A DNA stretch of 10,682 bases from Oscillospiraceae bacterium UBA3851 (GTDB lineage Bacteria; Bacillota; Clostridia; Oscillospirales; Oscillospiraceae): the NCBI GenBank assembly GCA_002392625.1, contig DGHJ01000080.1:1588-12269 (forward strand), given 5' to 3'. The notes under the pieces are model-generated. The model saw nothing but the letters and a program-made list of their open reading frames with translations, was not told the origin of the DNA and did not search any database. The first letter of the stretch is position 1. The number at the start of each line of letters is the position of its first letter. Positions 6,601 through 10,682 of the stretch are shown in pieces. A program made the position numbers and the translations under genes.

Positions 6601-6763
6601 GGTGAACGATGACTCAGTCGAAGTGCACGGATTGGCGAGCAGATTTTCTGACTGGCGAAGCCGAAAAAGCGCAGGAATACTTTGTGTATTTCAAGGTTTT
6701 TCGGCAAAGTCAGGCGGGAAATATGCCGTCAAGGCGCGTGCGGCGATTGATTCAGCGTTCACC
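6601..6763 (+). repeat. 163-base near-perfect self-folding element (palindromic repeat or structured leader RNA)
   Basis: The whole stretch pairs with itself around a loop TTTGT (6681-6685). Matching arms from outside in: GGTGAACG (6601-6608) with CGTTCACC (6756-6763); TGACTCAGTCG (6610-6620) with CGATTGATTCA (6744-6754), one mismatch; GCACG (6625-6629) with CGTGC (6737-6741); TTGGCG (6632-6637) with CGTCAA (6727-6732); GCAGATTT (6639-6646) with AAATATGC (6719-6726), one mismatch; CTGACT (6648-6653) with AGTCAG (6708-6713); CCGAAAAA (6661-6668) with TTTTTCGG (6697-6704); GGAATAC (6674-6680) with GTATTTC (6686-6692). G-U pairs keep several helices intact. It ends 28 nt before the binding-protein ATG. 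No coding sequence, transposase or clear target-site duplication is seen. It may be a MITE/REP-like dispersed repeat or a structured RNA. Confidence 0.85.
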
Positions 6764-6791
6764 CCGGAGCAGTGATGAAAGGAGAAAAACG

Positions 6792-8312
6792 ATGAAGAAG
6801 AAAATTTTGGCAATGATCCTTGTTCTGGGGATGCTCACGGCGCTGCTGGCCGGCTGCGGCGGCAGCAGAGAGACCCCGGAAATGCGGGCGGAGGCCAACG
6901 CCATCACCATTGGCATCGCCCAGGACCTCGACAGTCTTGACCCCCATGTGGCTGTGGCGGCAGGAACCAAAGAAGTCATGTTCAACGTATTTGAAGGGCT
7001 GGTCAAGCCCACTTCTGATGGCAATCTCGATCCTGCAGTCGCCTCCGATTACAGCGTGGAGGACGGCGGTCTGACCTATGTGTTCACACTGCGTCAGGGC
7101 GTCAAGTTCCACAACGGCAAAACGGTGGAGATGCAGGATGTTTTGTATTCTGTGCGCCGCTGCGCCGGACTGTTGCCGGAGGGCGGCGACGCGCTGATCC
7201 CGGCCCTGTCCGTGATCGCGGATGTCCAGGGCGAGGGCGACAAGCTCACCATCACCCTCAGCGAGCCCAATCTGGAGTTTCTGGCCTATATGACCCTGGC
7301 CATTCTGCCGGCGGACTACGATCAGCAGGATACAGCCCCGGTGGGCACCGGTCCGTTCAAGTTCGTCTCCCGCAAGGCCCAGGACAGCGTGGTGCTGGAG
7401 CGGTTCGAGGACTACTGGGGCACCCCCGCCAAGCTGGATAAGGTCACCTTCAAGATCATCGAGGAGGACTCCGGCCTGGTGCGCGGACTCCAGAGCGGCG
7501 CCCTGGACCTGGTCTCCCATATGACCTCCACCCAGATTTCCCAGCTGAATAAGGACGCCTTCCACGTGGAGGAGGGCAGCATGAATCTGGTGCAGGCCCT
7601 GTACCTGAACAATTCCGCGCCTCCCTTTGACAATGTGCTGGTGCGCCAGGCTCTGTGCTATGCCATCGACAAGAGGGAGATCATCAACATGGCCTTCGAC
7701 GGCTACGGTATCCCCCTGGGCACCTCCATGTTCCCCTCCTTCGGCAAGTACTATGACGACAGCCTGACCGACTACTATCCCCACGACGTGGCCAAGGCCA
7801 AGGATCTGCTGGCCCAGGCCGGCTATCCCGACGGCTTTGAAATGACCATTACCGTGCCCTCCAACTACCAGCCCCACGTGGACACCGCCCAGGTCATCGT
7901 GGAGCAGCTGAAGGAGGCGGGCATCACCGCCACCATCGTGCCCGTGGAGTGGGATTCCTGGCTCAGTGATGTGTACGGCAAGAGCGAGTTCCAGAGCACC
8001 ATCACCGGCCTTACCAGCGACAACATGACCGCCCGCAAGCTGCTGGAGCGGTTCAACACCCAGGCCGGCAACAACTTCACCAAGTACGACAGCGCCGAGT
8101 ATGACGCCCTGTTTGCCAGGGCGATCTCCGCCGCAGACGACGCTGAGCAGACCGCTATCTATCGTCAGATGGAGCGCCAGCTCACCGAGAACGCCGCCAA
8201 CGTCTATATCCAGGATATGGCGGATCTGGTGGTCGTCCGGAACGGCGTGGACGGCCTGATCTTCTACCCCCTGTACGTGCTGGACGTGTCCACCCTGTAC
8301 TGGGACAAGTAA
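6792..8312 (+). CDS. Peptide ABC transporter substrate-binding lipoprotein (SBP family 5, DppA/OppA-like)
   Basis: 506-residue extracellular binding protein that captures peptides (or, in some family members, nickel or sugars) and delivers them to the DppBC-type permease. The N-terminus MKKKILAMILVLGMLTALLA ends in a lipobox, LLAGC, with C22 as the lipidated residue, followed by a flexible GGSRETPE stretch. Family-5 features: IGIAQDLDSLDPHVA (40-54), the VFEGLVKPTSDGNLDPAVA region (66-84), YVFTLRQGVKFHNGK (86-100), GTGPFKFVSRK, and the late VRQALCYAIDKREIIN segment. Length fits the family (about 500-550). Start chosen for AAAGGAG eight bases upstream and because the signal peptide begins there; an in-frame extension would cross the long hairpin. 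It is first in an operon with two permeases and an ATPase. Ligand is most likely di- or oligopeptides but cannot be fixed from sequence alone. Confidence 0.93.
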   Translation: MKKKILAMILVLGMLTALLAGCGGSRETPEMRAEANAITIGIAQDLDSLDPHVAVAAGTKEVMFNVFEGLVKPTSDGNLDPAVASDYSVEDGGLTYVFTLRQGVKFHNGKTVEMQDVLYSVRRCAGLLPEGGDALIPALSVIADVQGEGDKLTITLSEPNLEFLAYMTLAILPADYDQQDTAPVGTGPFKFVSRKAQDSVVLERFEDYWGTPAKLDKVTFKIIEEDSGLVRGLQSGALDLVSHMTSTQISQLNKDAFHVEEGSMNLVQALYLNNSAPPFDNVLVRQALCYAIDKREIINMAFDGYGIPLGTSMFPSFGKYYDDSLTDYYPHDVAKAKDLLAQAGYPDGFEMTITVPSNYQPHVDTAQVIVEQLKEAGITATIVPVEWDSWLSDVYGKSEFQSTITGLTSDNMTARKLLERFNTQAGNNFTKYDSAEYDALFARAISAADDAEQTAIYRQMERQLTENAANVYIQDMADLVVVRNGVDGLIFYPLYVLDVSTLYWDK

Positions 8313-8324
8313 AGAGAGAAACCC

Positions 8325-8359
8325 ACAAGGGCAGGAGGGCTTGTCCCCCCTGCCCTTGT
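8325..8359 (+). other. Strong intercistronic hairpin between binding protein and permease genes
   Basis: ACAAGGGCAGG (8325-8335) pairs perfectly with CCTGCCCTTGT (8349-8359), and GGG/CCC inside can extend the stem past one mismatch. Only a short, broken T stretch follows, so it is at best a leaky terminator. It begins 13 nt after the binding-protein stop and ends before the GGAG of the first permease. Hairpins at this place in ABC operons often protect the upstream mRNA and keep binding protein in excess over the membrane parts; this role is inferred. Confidence 0.7.
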
Positions 8360-8379
8360 TGCGATAGGAGAATGCTCCC

Positions 8380-9330
8380 GTGAAATACGCACTCAAACGA
8401 AACCTCATGCTGGTGCTCACCATGGTCATCGTGTCGTTTCTGACGTTCCTGGCCTTTGAGCTGATCTCCGGCGACCCGGCGGAGGCCATGCTGGGCACCG
8501 AGGCCACACCGGAGCGGCTGGCTGCCCTGCGGGAGGAGCTGGGCCTCAACCGCCCGTTCCTGGTACGCTACGCCAGTTGGCTGGCCGGCTTTGCCTCCGG
8601 CGATCTGGGCGTGTCCCTTCACTACCGCCAGCCGGTCTGGGACCTGATCGCCCCCAAGCTGGAGATCACCCTGTGCCTGTGCCTGGTGAGCTTCGCGCTC
8701 ATCACCGTCGTGTCCATCCCCCTGGCCATCTGGTCCTACCGCTGGACGGGCACGGTCTTTGAGGCAGTGCGCACCGCCTTCAACCAGCTGTGCATGGCAG
8801 TGCCGCCGTTTTTTACCGGCATCCTCATGTCCTATCTGTTCGGCATCCTGCTGCGGCTGTTTGTGCCCGGCGACTTTCCGGACCTCCGCGACCAATTCGG
8901 CGAGGCGCTGGTGCACCTGTTCTTCGCGGCGGTCTGCCTGGGCATCCCCCGCACGGCCATGACCGTGCGCATGATGCGCAGCACCGTCATCGGCGAGATG
9001 CAGAAGGCTTACGTCCGTACCGCCATCTCCCGCGGCAACGACCGCCGCGCCGTGCTGACGAGGCACGTGCTGAAAAACTCCCTGACCGCCGCCGTCACCT
9101 TCCTGGGGCAGACCATGGCAGAGCTGATCGGCGGCAGCGTGGTGGTGGAGCAGGTGTTCGGCATCCCCGGTCTGGGCCGCCTGCTGGTCTACTCCATCTC
9201 CACACGGGATTACCCGGTGGTGCAGACCGTGGTGGTGATCCTGGCCTTCTGGGTGGTGCTGGCCGGCACGTTGGCTGATCTCATCAACCAGCGCGTCGAT
9301 CCGCGTCTGCGGCTGGGAGGTGCGGCATGA
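8380..9330 (+). CDS. dppB: Peptide ABC transporter permease, DppB/OppB type
   Basis: 316-residue inner-membrane permease of the binding-protein-dependent family, normal in length for DppB. Hydrophobic segments lie near residues 9-29, 94-118, 135-162, 176-190, 236-256 and 279-300, giving the usual six-helix layout with a large loop after helix 1. The EAA-type coupling segment that docks on the ATPase is YVRTAISRGNDRRAVLTRH followed by VLKN (211-233), then the family motif VEQVFGIPGLGRLL (256-269) and a C-terminal DLINQRVDPRLR. The start is GTG at 8380, with GGAG nine bases upstream; the nearby ATG at 8372 reads only three codons. The stop overlaps the next start by four bases (ATGA), a sign of translational coupling. 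The symbol is by family; substrate could be any short peptide. Confidence 0.93.
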   Translation: MKYALKRNLMLVLTMVIVSFLTFLAFELISGDPAEAMLGTEATPERLAALREELGLNRPFLVRYASWLAGFASGDLGVSLHYRQPVWDLIAPKLEITLCLCLVSFALITVVSIPLAIWSYRWTGTVFEAVRTAFNQLCMAVPPFFTGILMSYLFGILLRLFVPGDFPDLRDQFGEALVHLFFAAVCLGIPRTAMTVRMMRSTVIGEMQKAYVRTAISRGNDRRAVLTRHVLKNSLTAAVTFLGQTMAELIGGSVVVEQVFGIPGLGRLLVYSISTRDYPVVQTVVVILAFWVVLAGTLADLINQRVDPRLRLGGAA

Positions 9331-10142
9331 AGAAGAGAAGGATCAATGGCTATCTGCTCTGCGGCCTCATTATCACCGGCGTGCTGCTGCTTGCGGCGCT
9401 GGTGGGCACATTCTATACCCCCTTTGACCCCAACGCCATGAACGGTGCGGAGAAGTTCCAGGCACCGTCCTTCGTTCATCTGTTCGGTACGGACAACTTC
9501 GGCCGGGATATTTTCAGCCGCGTGGTCAAGGGCAGCGGCACGACACTGGCCATCGCCCTGGCCACCGTTGCCATCGGCGCCGTGGTGGGTACGCTGGTGG
9601 GCGCCGTCACCGGCTACTTCGGCGGCGTGGCGGACGACGCTCTCATGCGCCTTAACGACGCCCTGACCGCCTTTCCCAGCATCCTGCTGGCCCTGCTGGT
9701 CATCAGCATCGTTGGCCCCGGCAACAAGTACAACGTGGTGCTGGCCCTGGGCATCGTGTTCATCCCCAGCTTTGCCCGCGTCACCCGCACGGCCTTCGCC
9801 GGCCTCCGGGATGTGAACTACATCACCAGCGCACGGCTCATGGGCGCCAAAAACGGGCGTATCCTGCTGGTCCACATGCTGCCCAACACCGTGCGGGTGC
9901 TGCTGCCCGCTATCACCATCGGCTTCAACAACGCCGTGCTGGCGGAGGCCAGCATGAGCTTCCTGGGCATCGGCGTCACCCCGCCGGATGCGTCCCTGGG
10001 CTATCTCCTGTCGGAGGCCCAGGACAAGCTGTCCCGCGCACCGTGGTATGCCCTGTGCACCGGCGCCGTCATCGCCCTGCTGGTGTTCGGCGTGGGCCTG
10101 ATCGGCGAGGGCCTGCAGAAGATGGACAGGGAGGTGGCATGA
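9327..10142 (+). CDS. dppC: Peptide ABC transporter permease, DppC/OppC type
   Basis: 271-residue second permease, partner of the DppB-like protein. Seen: N-terminal helix (about 9-29), the DppC motif FGTDNFGRDIFSRVVKGS (53-70), membrane segments near 72-98, 117-130, 135-150, 190-210 and 240-260, and the EAA coupling loop SARLMGAKNGRILLVHMLPN (168-187) with the usual A-x-x-x-G spacing, then EASMSFLGIGVTPPDASLG (207-225). It is slightly shorter than many DppC proteins (about 280-300) because the N-terminal cytoplasmic part is short. The ATG at 9327 overlaps the dppB stop, and AGGTG lies upstream. The stop overlaps the ATPase start. Confidence 0.93.
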   Translation: MKKRRINGYLLCGLIITGVLLLAALVGTFYTPFDPNAMNGAEKFQAPSFVHLFGTDNFGRDIFSRVVKGSGTTLAIALATVAIGAVVGTLVGAVTGYFGGVADDALMRLNDALTAFPSILLALLVISIVGPGNKYNVVLALGIVFIPSFARVTRTAFAGLRDVNYITSARLMGAKNGRILLVHMLPNTVRVLLPAITIGFNNAVLAEASMSFLGIGVTPPDASLGYLLSEAQDKLSRAPWYALCTGAVIALLVFGVGLIGEGLQKMDREVA

Positions 10143-10682
10143 TGCTGGAAATCCGTGATCTCCACGTAAAATTCCATAACCGGGACCGCGAAGCGGTGGC
10201 CGGCATATCCTTTACCATCAACGATGGAGGGATCCTGGGGCTGGTGGGCGAGAGCGGCAGCGGCAAAACCGTTACCGCCATGAGCATCGCCGGTCTGCTG
10301 CCCCGCAAGCAATGCGACCTGTCCGGCGATATCCTGCTGGACGGGGACGACCTGCTCCACGCCCCCCGCAGCGCTCTGCGCCAGATCCACGGCAGGAAGA
10401 TCGGCGTGGTTTTCCAGGAGCCCATGAGCGCCATGGACCCACTGATGAAGGTGGGTGAGCAGGTGGGCGAGGTGCTGCGCATCCACACGAAGCTCAGCAA
10501 GGAGGAGCGGAAACGCCGGGTGCTGGCAGTCATGGAGGACGTAGAGCTGCAAAACCCGGAGGAGGTCTACCACAAGTACCCCCACGAGCTGTCCGGCGGC
10601 ATGCTGCAGCGGGCCATGATCGCCGCGGCCATTGTCATCCAGCCCACGCTGCTGCTGCTGGACGAGCCCACCACGGCGCTGG
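10142..10682 (+). CDS. dppD: Peptide ABC transporter ATP-binding protein, DppD/OppD type, partial (3' end beyond window)
   Basis: First 180 codons of the ATPase that powers the importer on the cytoplasmic side. Seen: Walker A GESGSGKT (36-43), Q-loop VVFQEPMSAMDP (89-100), ABC signature ELSGGMLQR (149-157) with the Gly-Met form common in DppD/OppD, and Walker B LLLLDEPTTAL (170-180) at the cut. The D-loop, H-loop and the C-terminal oligopeptide-transporter extension are outside. Two adjacent ATGs exist (10139 and 10142); the second is preferred because GGAGG ends seven bases before it, against four for the first. The choice changes the protein by one Met and gives TGATG coupling with dppC. 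A second ATPase (DppF-like) would be expected after it. Confidence 0.93.
   Translation, partial: MLEIRDLHVKFHNRDREAVAGISFTINDGGILGLVGESGSGKTVTAMSIAGLLPRKQCDLSGDILLDGDDLLHAPRSALRQIHGRKIGVVFQEPMSAMDPLMKVGEQVGEVLRIHTKLSKEERKRRVLAVMEDVELQNPEEVYHKYPHELSGGMLQRAMIAAAIVIQPTLLLLDEPTTAL

Noticed and set aside
6571..6610. Search for target-site duplication around the long hairpin element
   Set aside because: Left flank (GACTCCATAA) and right flank (CCGGAGCAGT) show no convincing direct repeat, so insertion by a transposase cannot be claimed.
6609..6791. Upstream extension of the binding-protein frame
   Set aside because: It lies within the long hairpin and would bury the lipoprotein signal peptide, which must be N-terminal.
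8372..8383. Three-codon frame ATG-Leu-Pro-stop overlapping the dppB GTG start, as a possible coupling peptide
   Set aside because: The GGAG ends only one base before this ATG, too close to use it. The GTG has normal spacing.
4398..8549. Long minus-strand open frames opposite the dipeptidase (to 6107) and opposite the binding protein (6759-8549)
   Set aside because: Composition typical of antisense frames in GC-rich DNA, no motifs, no ribosome binding sites, and well-supported genes on the other strand.

Overview
The window comes from a GC-rich genome that still uses classical Gram-positive signals: strong GGAGG-type ribosome binding sites, sigma-A-like promoters with 16-17 bp spacers, a tandem glycine riboswitch with an intrinsic terminator, a lipobox signal peptide and a split glycine decarboxylase (GcvPA). 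This suggests an anaerobic gut-type Clostridia member, perhaps Oscillospiraceae; that placement is inferred from gene style only.

Left part (1-4401, minus strand) is a glycine cleavage operon. Reading from its promoter (about 4373-4401), it has a leader with a two-aptamer glycine riboswitch (4121-4295), a terminator hairpin (4083-4123), then one long gene that fuses the aminomethyltransferase GcvT to a complete serine hydroxymethyltransferase (SHMT/GlyA) domain (1378-4026). The lipoyl carrier gcvH (951-1328) and the start of gcvPA (1-937, cut by the window edge) follow. The fusion joins the step that releases 5,10-methylene-THF with the step that uses it to turn a second glycine into serine, all under glycine control.

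Middle part (4462-6488, plus strand) is a divergent two-gene operon: a PepV-like M20 dipeptidase (4542-5942) and a small flavin-reductase-like protein (5956-6432), closed by a terminator.

Right part (6490-10682, plus strand) is a peptide ABC importer of the Dpp/Opp type: lipoprotein binding protein, two permeases and the start of an ATPase (cut by the edge). Between its probable promoter and the binding-protein gene lies about 270 bases without a gene. This holds nested inverted repeats (6520-6583) and a 163-base region (6601-6763) that folds on itself almost end to end, either a palindromic mobile repeat or a structured leader RNA.

Taken together, the genes suggest peptide uptake, dipeptide hydrolysis and glycine/serine one-carbon metabolism, although the three units have separate promoters and the functional link is inference. 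The most unusual items are the GcvT-SHMT fusion and the long hairpin. No tRNA, rRNA, CRISPR array, transposase or phage gene was seen.
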